A stretch of 25,659 bases of DNA from Alysiella sp. (lineage in GTDB: Bacteria; Pseudomonadota; Gammaproteobacteria; Burkholderiales; Neisseriaceae): positions 1-25,659 of the forward strand of contig NZ_JAUNEC010000023.1 of assembly GCF_030525755.1 (NCBI RefSeq). The letters are read 5' to 3'. Under the pieces are notes generated by a model. That model was not told the origin of the DNA. It saw only the letters and a list, made by a program, of their open reading frames with translations, and searched no databases. The stretch's first letter is position 1, and each line of letters begins with the position of its first letter. This document shows positions 7,617 through 15,770 of this stretch, one piece after another. The translations under genes were made by a program, and so were the position numbers.

Positions 7617-8183
7617 ATGAGTGAAACACACGAAACCGATACACCCGATGCAGGTTTAATTGCCTACCAAAATGGTGATTACGCAACTGCTCTAAAAGAA
7701 TGGCAACAACGCGCACAAAATGGACACGCCCAAGCCATGCACAATATCGGCATTCTCTACCAGCAAGGCTTGGGAACAACAATAGATGAAACCCTTGCCG
7801 AAGAATGGATACGCAAAGCAGCGGTTGCAGGCTTGGCATCAGCACAAACGCATTTGGCTTATTTATTGATGCAAGATGAACGTCATCAAGAAGCACGTTT
7901 ATGGTGGGAACAAGCTGCGGAACAAAATGATGCCGATGCCCAAAATGAATTGGGGTTGCTGTACCATCATGGCATTGGGCTGGAACGCGATGACGACACC
8001 GCTGCCGATTTTTTTGAAGCCGCAGCAATACAAGGACACGTGGGCGCACAATTCAATCTGGGTGTCTTGTATGCCAATGGTCGCCGTTACAATCACGCAC
8101 GTCATTGGTGGGAAAAAGCCGCAGCACTCGGCAGCGAAGATGCCCACAATGCTTTGAATAAATTAGTAGAAATGGGTATTTAA
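7617..8183 (+). CDS. Sel1-like repeat (TPR-like) protein
   Basis: The 188 residues form about four Sel1-type helical repeats, seen as AMHNIGILYQQGLGT, AQTHLAYLL, AQNELGLLYHHGIGLERD and AQFNLGVLYANGRRY, each followed by an A..W..KAA helix. Sel1 repeats are protein-interaction scaffolds with no enzymatic role. There is no signal peptide or membrane segment, so it is probably cytoplasmic, unlike many secreted Sel1 proteins. The ATG at 7617 has AAGGA at good spacing. It is divergent from gmk, with two perfect DUS copies between them. No neighbour points to a specific function. Confidence 0.85.
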   Translation: MSETHETDTPDAGLIAYQNGDYATALKEWQQRAQNGHAQAMHNIGILYQQGLGTTIDETLAEEWIRKAAVAGLASAQTHLAYLLMQDERHQEARLWWEQAAEQNDADAQNELGLLYHHGIGLERDDDTAADFFEAAAIQGHVGAQFNLGVLYANGRRYNHARHWWEKAAALGSEDAHNALNKLVEMGI

Positions 8184-8496
8184 TCGTATACCAACTTGTT
8201 GTATCGCTATTTCAGGCAGCCTTTGTATCTGAAAAGATTTGATAACATGATTAAAGCCTCTAACTTTACAATCAGTATGGATTTCAGTCAGGGGCGATTA
8301 AGCCTTGCGTTTAAGATAATGTCTTGATGACAAAGATACTGTTACAATTTACTCCTAACTTGGGGCGCGAATATGCAAGGCAGCCTGAAAATGTAGGCAC
8401 AGACACCCAACCTACACAAGCCATTTATTTTTCATACTGGTTCAATTTCCTTATCCCGAATTCAAATTAAGCATCATATTTTGACTGAAATCCACC
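8184..8496. repeat. Gene-free gap with DUS and dispersed repeat
   Basis: This 313-base stretch holds a perfect DUS at 8211-8222. At 8335-8391 is a repeat matching 3770-3832, ending in the DUS variant AGGCAGCCTGAA. At about 8395-8470 a second repeat contains CCTACACAA, CATTTATTTTTCAT and TTATCCCGAATTCA. That second repeat is paralleled at 16418-16475 (CCTACACAAAT, CATTTATTTTTAT, TTACCCCAAATTCA). I see no convincing gene or structured RNA. Confidence 0.5.
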
Positions 8497-9306
8497 ATGT
8501 CTGCTCGCAAACACCGCTTTGCTCGCCCCTTTTGGCAAGCCGATAAACCCGATTTACACAACAACCCCATTTCCGATTTGCGTTTCAGATTGCTCGCTTA
8601 TGTAATGACTGCTTTGGCAGGTGCCATCAATGCTGGTGGTTTTTTTGCGGTGGCACGCTACACTTCCCATGTAACGGGTGCATTATCGCAAAGTGCAGAC
8701 GAATTGTATTTGGGCAACGGACACATTGCTTTATCGCTGCTTTTGGGCGTAGTGGCATTCATCTTGGGTGCAGCACATTCGGGCTGGACGGTTTTATGGG
8801 CAAAACGCCACCGTTTTCGCAGCAGCTATGGCTTATCCATGTGGCTCGAAGCCCTGTATTTGCTGCTTTTTGGATTAAGCGGCTTGTTTTTGCCACACAA
8901 TATTGCAGAGACACAAACCATTTTATTGCTGCTGCTCTGCTTCATTATGGGCATGCACAACACTGTGATGACTGTTTTATCAGGTGGCGCGGTACGCTCT
9001 ACCCACATGACGGGCACAGCAACCGATTTGGGCATTGAATTGGCGAAGATGCTGTATTACCGCCACGATGACAATCCGCGCTTGGTTGATGTGCGCGTCA
9101 ATCGCCCGAAAATGCGCTTATTATCGGGTTTGTTTACCGCCTTTATCTTGGGTGGTTTGATTGGCGCATGGGGTTATCATCAAATAGGTTACCACTTTAC
9201 CTTACCTGTTGCTGCCATTTTAGGTACAATCGCTTGGGGGTTCATTCATTACGACATCCGTTTGCGCTGGCGTTGGTGGCGCAATCATGTTCAACACAAA
9301 ACATAA
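8497..9306 (+). CDS. DUF1275 (YoaK-type) inner-membrane protein
   Basis: The 269 residues match the DUF1275/YoaK family: after a basic cytoplasmic N-terminus come AYVMTALAGAINAGGFFAV, the signature ARYTSHVTGALSQ, and a later GGAVRSTHMTGTATDLG. About six hydrophobic helices are visible. The function of the family is not established. The ATG at 8497 gives the expected N-terminus, though the ribosome site is weak. The gene ends at a TAA that directly touches an inverted repeat (9307-9333). It is convergent with the DAHP-synthase-like gene. Confidence 0.88.
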   Translation: MSARKHRFARPFWQADKPDLHNNPISDLRFRLLAYVMTALAGAINAGGFFAVARYTSHVTGALSQSADELYLGNGHIALSLLLGVVAFILGAAHSGWTVLWAKRHRFRSSYGLSMWLEALYLLLFGLSGLFLPHNIAETQTILLLLLCFIMGMHNTVMTVLSGGAVRSTHMTGTATDLGIELAKMLYYRHDDNPRLVDVRVNRPKMRLLSGLFTAFILGGLIGAWGYHQIGYHFTLPVAAILGTIAWGFIHYDIRLRWRWWRNHVQHKT

Positions 9307-9333
9307 GAGCCTGTATTCAATGAACACAGGCTC
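9307..9333. terminator. Hairpin after the DUF1275 gene, resembling the MITE ends
   Basis: GAGCCTGTATTC (9307-9318) and GAACACAGGCTC (9322-9333) pair over 12 positions with one mismatch and a 3-base loop. No T-run follows. The left arm matches the terminal repeat of the element at 6171 (GAACCTGTATTCA) at all but one base, so it may be a collapsed copy of that element now serving as a terminator. Confidence 0.5.
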
Positions 9334-9357
9334 GCCAAAATAATTAAACTACACTTT

Positions 9358-10245
9358 TCAGGCAGCCCTTACCACCGCATCTACACCCACAATTTGCGCC
9401 AAAGCCAATAAAGTGGACTCATCCATATAAGCATTCAATAAGTCGCTGATGTTTGCCAACACAGGTAAATGACTGAGTTTCTTTGCCTGTACAATCGCAT
9501 CAATGTCCAAACGCAAACCCTCTCCCAAAGCCCAAGCCGTTCCCGCTTCGCCCAAAATCACATGCTGATTGCCACACAACACAATCTGCTCTGCCGCCAC
9601 CAACCAATCACGTACGCTGTGATGCACGTCTTTACACACAATGACAGGCACATTCAGACAACCTACTTCACGCAATAAATAACGGTTGTTCAACAACTCA
9701 CCGCCCAAATAAATCATGTCTGCCTCCACATTCAAGGCTGCCTGAACGTGCTTGCTGTCGCGCACACGCACCATAAGCACCTTATTTTGCGTATGCCAAA
9801 AATCGATTTGTGCAGACAACTGCTGCACCGTTGCCAACTCATTCAGGCTGCCTGAAAACGCATAAGGGCATTCAGGCAAATAAAAAGGGTCAAGCAACAC
9901 CGCTGCCGCATCACTTTCAGGCAGCCTATTGTGTCTGTCATCAATACGCCACACCGTTTGATGTGCACCACCACCGAATGACACACCGCGCACATGGATA
10001 ACCGTATCGTTCTCACACGCTTCACGGCTAACCAGACGCCAATCATGCACAATCCGTATTGCTTTTTCCACCTGCGGCAAACGCATCATCTCTGCCACAT
10101 CAAACACCCGCTCATCGCCCACCGCACCAATAATAATGCGTTCTTGACCCCGAGAGATATGCTCAAACAAGCCCCGTTGGCGAATATTGCTGACCACATT
10201 TTGCACAGCTGCTTCATCGGCATTTTGTTGCATCACAATAATCAT
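9358..10245 (-). CDS. DAHP synthase (type I-beta)-like protein, probably non-catalytic
   Basis: The N-terminus MIIVMQQNADEAAVQNVVS, HISRGQERIIIGAVGD and LVSRE (residues 71-75) match the ferredoxin-like regulatory domain and linker of AroF-type I-beta DAHP synthases, the first enzyme of the shikimate pathway. The barrel region is recognisable but eroded. The metal and PEP-binding PCSVES motif expected after GGG (91-93) is absent. The usual KRGMS reads CKDVHHS (204-210), CERG reads GEAG (232-235) and DPSH reads NISD. The C-terminal segment carrying the last metal ligands is missing, and length is 295 against about 340. It should not make DAHP; it may be a regulatory paralogue or a decaying gene. 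Three perfect DUS copies lie inside the frame, unusually many, and all are translated (VQAAL, GSL, RLPES). The frame is intact. Confidence 0.75.
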   Translation of the reverse strand: MIIVMQQNADEAAVQNVVSNIRQRGLFEHISRGQERIIIGAVGDERVFDVAEMMRLPQVEKAIRIVHDWRLVSREACENDTVIHVRGVSFGGGAHQTVWRIDDRHNRLPESDAAAVLLDPFYLPECPYAFSGSLNELATVQQLSAQIDFWHTQNKVLMVRVRDSKHVQAALNVEADMIYLGGELLNNRYLLREVGCLNVPVIVCKDVHHSVRDWLVAAEQIVLCGNQHVILGEAGTAWALGEGLRLDIDAIVQAKKLSHLPVLANISDLLNAYMDESTLLALAQIVGVDAVVRAA

Positions 10246-10263
10246 GGTATCCGTCCTTCTATT

Positions 10264-11355
10264 TCAGGCAGCCTTGCGCCGCAAAACCACACCGCTTTCA
10301 ATGTGCTGGGTAAACGGAAATTGGTCAAACAAAGCAGCTGCCTGAATTTCATGGGTTTGACACAAAACTTGTAAATTCGCGCACAAAGTTTCAGGGTTGC
10401 AGGAAATGTAAATCACACGCTCAAATTGAGCCACCAATTTTAAACTTTCATCATCCACACCTGCGCGTGGTGGGTCAATCAAAATGGTTGAAAAATCATA
10501 ATCTTTCAAATCAATTTGCGCTTCTTTCAAACGATAAAATTCACGGCTACCTGAAAAAGCTTGAGCAAATTCTTGCGCTGAAAGTCGCGCCAGAGCCATA
10601 TTGTCCACACCATTTTCCGCCTTATTCCACAAGGCTGCCTGAACCGAAGTTTTAGACAATTCAGTGGCCAACACACGCCGAAAATGACGCGCCAAAGGCA
10701 AAGTAAAATTGCCATTGCCACAATAAAGTTCCAATAAATCACGCGGATTTTCCGATTGAGCTTGTTCACATGCCCATTGCAACATTTTCTGACACACCAC
10801 CGCATTCGGTTGCGTAAAACCACCTTCAGTTTGACGATAACGGAAAACCTCGCCATGAACCGTCAATTCTTCCGTAATAAAATCTTGGCTCAAAACAATT
10901 TTCTGCCCTTTACTTCGCCCAATGATGAAAACACCCAATTCATCTTGCAAAACGCGTGCCGCCGCTTCCCATTCTTCATCTAATCTGCGATGATAAATCA
11001 AGCTGACCAAAGTTTCACCACTCAAACCCGTTAAAAATTCACATTGATACAAACGGTTTTTCAGGCAGCCTTTTTGTGCGATTTTTGCCAATAATTCAGG
11101 CATCAAACGATTGATGTTTTCATGTGCAGCAGGAAAATCCTGCAAACGAATCACGCTGGCAGACGATGCCTTTTCACCGTGTTCAAACATCGCATAACTG
11201 ATATCTGCTCCTTCATGCCAAATGCGAAATTCCGCACGCATTCGGTAATGCCGTTCAGGAGAATCAAAAATGCACAAATCAGGCGCATGAAACGGTTGCA
11301 ACATAGCACGTAACCTTTGTACCTTTTCATGAAGTTGAGTGATGTAAGCCGTCAT
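10264..11355 (-). CDS. trmA: tRNA (uracil-5-)-methyltransferase
   Basis: TrmA uses S-adenosylmethionine to make 5-methyluridine at position 54 in the T-loop of tRNAs. The 363 residues align along their length with E. coli TrmA (366). HYRMRAEFRIWHEG lies near the N-terminus, followed by SLIYHRRLDEEW, GRSKGQKI, the SAM-binding DLLELYCGNGNFTLPLA, LIDPPRAGVD, and the catalytic-cysteine motif YISCNPETL. It ends with ALFDQFPFTQHIE. I prefer the ATG at 11355 (MTAYITQLHEKVQRL), which has GGGAA eight bases upstream; 11361 is possible. A perfect DUS touches the 3' end and others are inside. The upstream 107-residue gene is 69 bases away on the same strand and may be co-transcribed. Confidence 0.96.
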   Translation of the reverse strand: MTAYITQLHEKVQRLRAMLQPFHAPDLCIFDSPERHYRMRAEFRIWHEGADISYAMFEHGEKASSASVIRLQDFPAAHENINRLMPELLAKIAQKGCLKNRLYQCEFLTGLSGETLVSLIYHRRLDEEWEAAARVLQDELGVFIIGRSKGQKIVLSQDFITEELTVHGEVFRYRQTEGGFTQPNAVVCQKMLQWACEQAQSENPRDLLELYCGNGNFTLPLARHFRRVLATELSKTSVQAALWNKAENGVDNMALARLSAQEFAQAFSGSREFYRLKEAQIDLKDYDFSTILIDPPRAGVDDESLKLVAQFERVIYISCNPETLCANLQVLCQTHEIQAAALFDQFPFTQHIESGVVLRRKAA

Positions 11356-11424
11356 AGCCATTTCCCAGTACGCAAAACCACAATTATAACGGAGCAAAGT
11401 TTTTCAGGCAGCCTGATAATACAC

Positions 11425-11748
11425 TCAATCGGATAAAGTCCAATTTTGCTCCGTAATTTCAGGATTGTCGCCCAATGGTCTATCATGACGCGGATTATTT
11501 TGTTCAAAACGCAATAGAAATTCAGACAATTCCGCATCACTCACAGGAAAATGTTGCAAATCATCAACTGAAACACCCGCACCATAATCACTTTCAGGTA
11601 GTTGGATTTCATGTAAACCCTGTTCCACAGCAAATTTTTGCCACGCTTCTTCAAGTAATGTGATTAAAGTGCGATTCTCATTGATAAAGATTTGCAAACA
11701 GGACAAACTCACCTGCGGTTGCCAAGATTGAAGTTGTTCAGGTGTCAT
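11425..11748 (-). CDS. Hypothetical 107-residue acidic protein
   Basis: I do not recognise this family. The protein is soluble, acidic and helix-rich at the start (WQPQVSLSCLQIFINENRTLITLLEEAWQKF), with no signal peptide or membrane segment. The ribosome site GAAGGT sits at good spacing before the ATG at 11748, and the codon use is normal, which supports a real gene. It is followed by trmA on the same strand after a DUS. It is divergent from the GTPase operon, with about 255 AT-rich bases between that probably hold both promoters. No function is proposed. Confidence 0.65.
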   Translation of the reverse strand: MTPEQLQSWQPQVSLSCLQIFINENRTLITLLEEAWQKFAVEQGLHEIQLPESDYGAGVSVDDLQHFPVSDAELSEFLLRFEQNNPRHDRPLGDNPEITEQNWTLSD

Positions 11749-11959
11749 CTTTAATTACCTTCAGTTAGCAATATTTAAAATTGGTAAAATTACCACAACA
11801 CACTGTTTTCATATACAGCCAAACCGTTAAATATGTGGTAAATTGCCTACCATAACGCATTTTTTCCAAGAAACAGTATGAAGTGGCTGAAATAATGTTA
11901 AAATTAAGCTCAATATTTTTGGAATTGTTTTAGAACCCACAAAGTGAACAAAAGGAAGC

Positions 11960-12001
11960 ATGATGTTTCAGACAGTCAATAATAAAATGGGAGGGAAATA
12001 A
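11960..12001 (+). promoter_or_regulatory. Possible leader mini-ORF before the FimV-like gene
   Basis: AAAGGAAGC precedes two ATGs at 11960 and 11963, opening a 13-codon frame MMFQTVNNKMGGK that stops two bases before the next ATG at 12004. The ribosome site of the 12004 gene (GGAGGG, 11990-11995) lies inside the last codons of the mini-frame. Translation of the leader could therefore couple to or gate the operon. Conservation has not been tested. Confidence 0.35.
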
Positions 12002-12003
12002 TA

Positions 12004-13413
12004 ATGGACGATCCAATGATGATGGTCATTATTGGTGTTGCTGTTGTTGCTTTGATTGCGCTGGTCATAATCAAGCGTAAACAAGACGCAGGTGGAAAGT
12101 CCACCAAAAACAATAAAAATAAGCAACAAGAAGCCACATCTCAAACCGAAAACAAACCTGTTGCCGATAATGACGACTGGGATTGGGGCGTATCTTCACA
12201 TGTAGTAGACGACACCAAAGTTTCCGTAAATGATGTTGATGCACTTACCGAATTCAATGTTTATAAACAATTCGGTTACTACGACAAAGCTGCAGAATCT
12301 TTGAAAGCCTATTTAGAAAAAACACAAAAAGCTGATGCTACTACCGTAAAAGAATTGGCTGATTTATGGCTAGAAGCCAAAAAAACCGATTCACTTGCCG
12401 AAGTTTTAATGCAATATCAATCTTTCTTCAACGAAGAAGAAATGACCGAATACATTAAAGCAGGTTTGGCATTAGATGAAAACCATTTGGGTCTTCGTGT
12501 ATTAGCAGAAAGCAGATTGGGTTGGAGTGTCAAGAAAACCGCCGAAGAAATCGGTGAAAAAAGCATTGCCGATGCACCTGCTCGCCCAGAAAAAGAAAGC
12601 AAACCCCGTCTAGGTAAAAATCGTCATGCCCACGCAGAAGCAGCACAAGAACTGCGTCAATTATTGGTAACAGGCACAGGGCGAATTGAAGATTTAAGCA
12701 ACGATGAAAAAGGAGCCGTATTGGCATTCATGAAACCCGAGAAAAGCGTAAAATTATTACGTGATTCTTTAACTTATGATGCCTCTGTTAAATATTTAAA
12801 CAAAGCCATCAGAAGCTCTACCAAACCTGCAGCATTACTGATTGATGCCTTAACATTGGATTACCGTGCCAATAACATTAATGGTTTTGCAGGGCACTTG
12901 TGGAATCTGTATTACACATTGGGTCAATATGGTCGCCAAGTCAAAGAACGTATGCTTGGCTGGGGTTACAGTTTAGGGCAACACCCTGTATTTGAAAGAT
13001 TGGAGACCAATCCCAATGATACCATCTTACGCGAAATTGGTATGGGACATGGTTATTTAGATGGTGGCAGCCTGAAAAAAGGTCGTTATCAAGCTTTGGT
13101 ATCTGAAAAAGTAGATGTTGCTGGCGAACCACGCACACCAGCAGAACGCATCTTAAAAGAAGCAGAATCACTGTTGATGTATGGTCAATTGGATAACTCT
13201 ATGGATGTCTTGGAAGCTGCGATTAACGAATACCCACAAGAATCCCAATTGTACATTACCTTATTTGACTTGTACGAACGTGCAGAAGAATGGGAGCGTT
13301 TGGAAAATACGCTGCAAATTCTGCGTACCAAAGTACAATCTTTACCAGAAGAAGTGGTATTGGCAATGAGCCAATTACTGCAACGTTTCAATAACGGCTC
13401 ATTTGGACAATAA
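12004..13413 (+). CDS. FimV-like membrane-anchored TPR protein, first gene of GTPase/roadblock operon
   Basis: The 469 residues begin with one transmembrane segment (about 5-23) followed by KRK, so the rest should be cytoplasmic. After a charged, Asn/Lys/Gln-rich linker, residues 78-105 (DALTEFNVYKQFGYYDKAAESL) match the TPR-like entry of FimV cytoplasmic tails. Two or more further TPR-like helical pairs occur, the last around 390-445 (LMYGQLDNSMDVLEAAINEYP). FimV is a polar scaffold for type IV pili in gamma-proteobacteria, but there is no LysM domain or long periplasmic region, so this is a short relative at best. GGAGGG at eight bases supports the start. The next gene begins four bases after the stop, so this opens a five-gene operon. 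The gene is AT-richer than most in the window. Confidence 0.7.
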   Translation: MDDPMMMVIIGVAVVALIALVIIKRKQDAGGKSTKNNKNKQQEATSQTENKPVADNDDWDWGVSSHVVDDTKVSVNDVDALTEFNVYKQFGYYDKAAESLKAYLEKTQKADATTVKELADLWLEAKKTDSLAEVLMQYQSFFNEEEMTEYIKAGLALDENHLGLRVLAESRLGWSVKKTAEEIGEKSIADAPARPEKESKPRLGKNRHAHAEAAQELRQLLVTGTGRIEDLSNDEKGAVLAFMKPEKSVKLLRDSLTYDASVKYLNKAIRSSTKPAALLIDALTLDYRANNINGFAGHLWNLYYTLGQYGRQVKERMLGWGYSLGQHPVFERLETNPNDTILREIGMGHGYLDGGSLKKGRYQALVSEKVDVAGEPRTPAERILKEAESLLMYGQLDNSMDVLEAAINEYPQESQLYITLFDLYERAEEWERLENTLQILRTKVQSLPEEVVLAMSQLLQRFNNGSFGQ

Positions 13414-13417
13414 CGCC

Positions 13418-14521
13418 ATGAATCAAGATTTACCTCAAGTAAAAACGGTTAAGCTGCTGTTTGTCGCAATGGACGAACAACAACAAGCCATGTTTAAAAT
13501 GGCATTTAAAATGCACAGTACGACTAATTATCAAGTTATTGAATCCGCATCGGGTGAAAAACCTGAATTGGTCATCGTGGATTGCGATGGTAAAGACGGT
13601 TTAGCTACTTGGCAAACTGCAAAAGGTCGTTTTCAAGGCAGCGTGGTGGTGTACTTTTCTAAATCCCCTCCACCTGTAACCGCACCTTACCTATCCAAAC
13701 CAATCAAATTTGATACTTTGTTTATCAGTTTACGCAATCTGCTGCAAGGTAATGGCGTTTGGGTAGTACACGGCAATCGCAATATTGCTGCTCAACACAC
13801 TACCTCTGACCATAAATCACCCGAAACCACTCGCAGCAATGTGGACATGACCATCCCACGTTTTGACCCTAAAATAGGATTGCTGGGTGCATTCCGAAAT
13901 GTTTTGGAAACCCAAAAAGATACCGCTATTTTAGTAGATGACAAACCTGTTATGGCAGTCTTTCCTGCTACTCAACGTGTATGGGTTGCTGTGGATTCCA
14001 TTCAACTCAAAACATTATGTCGCCAAGAAAACATTCAAATCAAACTAAAAGCCATTCCAGAAGACAGCAATGTTAAAGAACGCATCAATGCAACCGTTAC
14101 CTCTTCAATGTGGCAACTGGCTTTATGGACAGCAAAAGGCAGATTGGTTCACCCAATTAACCCTAATACTGTATTCCGATTAAAAGGATGGCCAAATTTA
14201 ACGCGTTTGGCTCCGTTGCCTGAATCCATGAGATTATCTGCGTTCTTGACTAAAACACCAGTTAGTCTGAATATGCTGTATAAACTCATGCCTTTAGATA
14301 TGGCTGATATTTTGAATTACATTGCTGCAACTTATCTTACTGATTATTTGGAAATTACCAAGCAAATTGAAGATGTCTCTGCTGCACCACAATCCCATGT
14401 ATCTCAATCTGCAACAGTTGCTACACCTAGACCCCAAGTGCAAACGGCAGAAAAACCTGTTGCTCAACAGCAATCAGGTGGTTTACTCAGCCGTTTAATG
14501 AAAAAATTATTGAATAAATAA
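13418..14521 (+). CDS. Receiver-like domain protein of the GTPase/roadblock operon
   Basis: The 367-residue protein starts with a response-regulator-like fold. VKLLFVAMDEQ has acidic Asp19/Glu20, LVIVDCDG has Asp55 at the phosphorylation position, VVVYFSK has Ser81, and YLSKPIK has the Lys94-Pro95 pair. The receiver may therefore still be phosphorylatable, although the sequence is divergent. A middle region (about 150-300) ends in LKGWPNLTRLAPLPESMRLSAFL and a helical domain, a pattern I associate with uncharacterised betaproteobacterial regulators. The C-terminus is a Pro/Gln-rich linker and a basic tail GGLLSRLMKKLLNK, possibly amphipathic and membrane-binding. The ATG at 13418, four bases after the previous stop, is preferred to the TTG at 13403. 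The weak ribosome site suggests translational coupling. Confidence 0.65.
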   Translation: MNQDLPQVKTVKLLFVAMDEQQQAMFKMAFKMHSTTNYQVIESASGEKPELVIVDCDGKDGLATWQTAKGRFQGSVVVYFSKSPPPVTAPYLSKPIKFDTLFISLRNLLQGNGVWVVHGNRNIAAQHTTSDHKSPETTRSNVDMTIPRFDPKIGLLGAFRNVLETQKDTAILVDDKPVMAVFPATQRVWVAVDSIQLKTLCRQENIQIKLKAIPEDSNVKERINATVTSSMWQLALWTAKGRLVHPINPNTVFRLKGWPNLTRLAPLPESMRLSAFLTKTPVSLNMLYKLMPLDMADILNYIAATYLTDYLEITKQIEDVSAAPQSHVSQSATVATPRPQVQTAEKPVAQQQSGGLLSRLMKKLLNK

Positions 14522-14538
14522 CAGAATGGAATATTACC

Positions 14539-15078
14539 ATGATGATAGAAAATAAAATCATTTTTACAGGACCCGTTGGGGTTGGTAAAACAACTGCGAT
14601 TGCGGCATTATCAGATGAACCACCTGTACAAACCGATGCAAGCGCATCAGACATGACATCAGTTCGTAAAGGTTATACGACTGTGGCAATGGATTATGGT
14701 TTAATTCAACTGGATGAAAACACCAAAATCCATTTATATGGTACACCAGGTCAAGAACGCTTTGACTTTATGTGGGAAATTCTCAGTCAAGGCAGCATGG
14801 GTTTAATCCTATTATTAGATAACACACGCGGCAACCCATTAAAAGATTTGAAATTCTTCTTAGACTCATTTGCCGACCTTCTCAAAACCGCCCCATTGGT
14901 TGTAGGTGTTACCAAAATGGATATCCGTGCTGTACCAGGCATTGATGTATATCAAAAATACTTGGCACAACACGGTTTAAATGTCCCAGTATTTGAAGTT
15001 GATGCACGCAATGAAGACGATGTTAAACAATTGGTAACAGCCATGTTGTTTCAAATTGACCCTGGTTTAGAGGCATAA
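14539..15078 (+). CDS. Small Ras-like GTPase (COG2229/MglA-like)
   Basis: The 179-residue protein is a stand-alone small GTPase. The P-loop is GPVGVGKTT (11-19), the switch I threonines sit in GYTTVAMDYG (46-54), and the G3 motif is YGTPGQERF (67-75), in which the usual Asp is replaced by Gly while Gln72 is kept. G4 is TKMD (125-128) and G5 lies near DAR (155-157). This pattern fits the bacterial Ras-like group of COG2229 and MglA relatives, whose GTP cycle is usually controlled by roadblock/LC7 proteins. Two such proteins follow directly, the first only two bases away. In Myxococcus and Thermus, related proteins direct polarity of pili or gliding; the role here is inferred from context. The start has two adjacent ATGs, 14539 and 14542. 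Confidence 0.85.
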   Translation: MMIENKIIFTGPVGVGKTTAIAALSDEPPVQTDASASDMTSVRKGYTTVAMDYGLIQLDENTKIHLYGTPGQERFDFMWEILSQGSMGLILLLDNTRGNPLKDLKFFLDSFADLLKTAPLVVGVTKMDIRAVPGIDVYQKYLAQHGLNVPVFEVDARNEDDVKQLVTAMLFQIDPGLEA

Positions 15079-15080
15079 GT

Positions 15081-15740
15081 ATGGAATCAACACTCACTCT
15101 ACAAACAAACCTGTATCCCCACATTACCCCAGCAGGTGCATTTTATGCAGTAGCAAACAAAAGCAATTCTGCCAGTCGCACATTACTGTCCAATATTTTG
15201 GAAGCCAAAGAAAGCTTACCCATTTCACAGGAAACATTATTACAATGGGCGGATACTGATGATGTCAATGGTGCTTTAAATTTACTATACCGTTTGCAAC
15301 GTTTAGAATTTTTATACGGTAGCGACAAGCCTGCCGTGCTGCCTGAATTAACAGATGATACCTTATCCAATCTGTTACCCCATATGTCAGACAGCCAAAA
15401 AGCCCTATTGATTGACCAAGATGGCTTCTATTTTGCCAATTCAGGTTTTCATCATGAAGCAGCCGAAGAAGTGGCAATTTTAGCAAGCGAAGCAATTCGT
15501 TTATCAGAACGCCATGCCTTATTAATTAAAAACAATCTGAATATCTACCAAAATGCTTGGGGATTATGCGACCCTACTGGTCAAAGTGAATTAACCTTTT
15601 TCCCAATTTACATTCACGAGAGCAAATACATTTTGGTAACAGGTGGTCTGCCACAACTTCATAAAGAAGCCTTTGTTTCTTTAGTACGTGCCTTATATCA
15701 AACTGCTGATATGGCAGCAGGTTTTAATGGCTCTTTCTAA
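15081..15740 (+). CDS. Divergent roadblock-like protein with N-terminal helical domain
   Basis: The 219 residues split in two. Residues 1-95 are helical (LLSNILEAKESLPISQETLLQWA, VNGALNLLYRLQRLEFLYG) and resemble a winged-helix or DUF4388-like module. Residues about 105-219 look like a roadblock/LC7 fold: ALLIDQDGFYFANSGFHHEAAEEVAILASEAI parallels the ISTDGLPIA...AMSAALLAL of the next gene, followed by strands FFPIYIHESKYILVTGG and a final helix. It begins two bases after the GTPase stop, with AGAGG as ribosome site. Pairing with the GTPase and with the canonical roadblock gene suggests a GTPase regulator or heterodimer partner. The roadblock call is from pattern only. Confidence 0.55.
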   Translation: MESTLTLQTNLYPHITPAGAFYAVANKSNSASRTLLSNILEAKESLPISQETLLQWADTDDVNGALNLLYRLQRLEFLYGSDKPAVLPELTDDTLSNLLPHMSDSQKALLIDQDGFYFANSGFHHEAAEEVAILASEAIRLSERHALLIKNNLNIYQNAWGLCDPTGQSELTFFPIYIHESKYILVTGGLPQLHKEAFVSLVRALYQTADMAAGFNGSF

Positions 15741-15770
15741 AATTTCAATTATTATTTAGGTAACGACAAC

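Noticed and set aside
8248..8328. Short frame of 26 codons (MIKASNFTISMDF...)
   Set aside because: No ribosome site, no family, and it lies in a repeat-rich gap.
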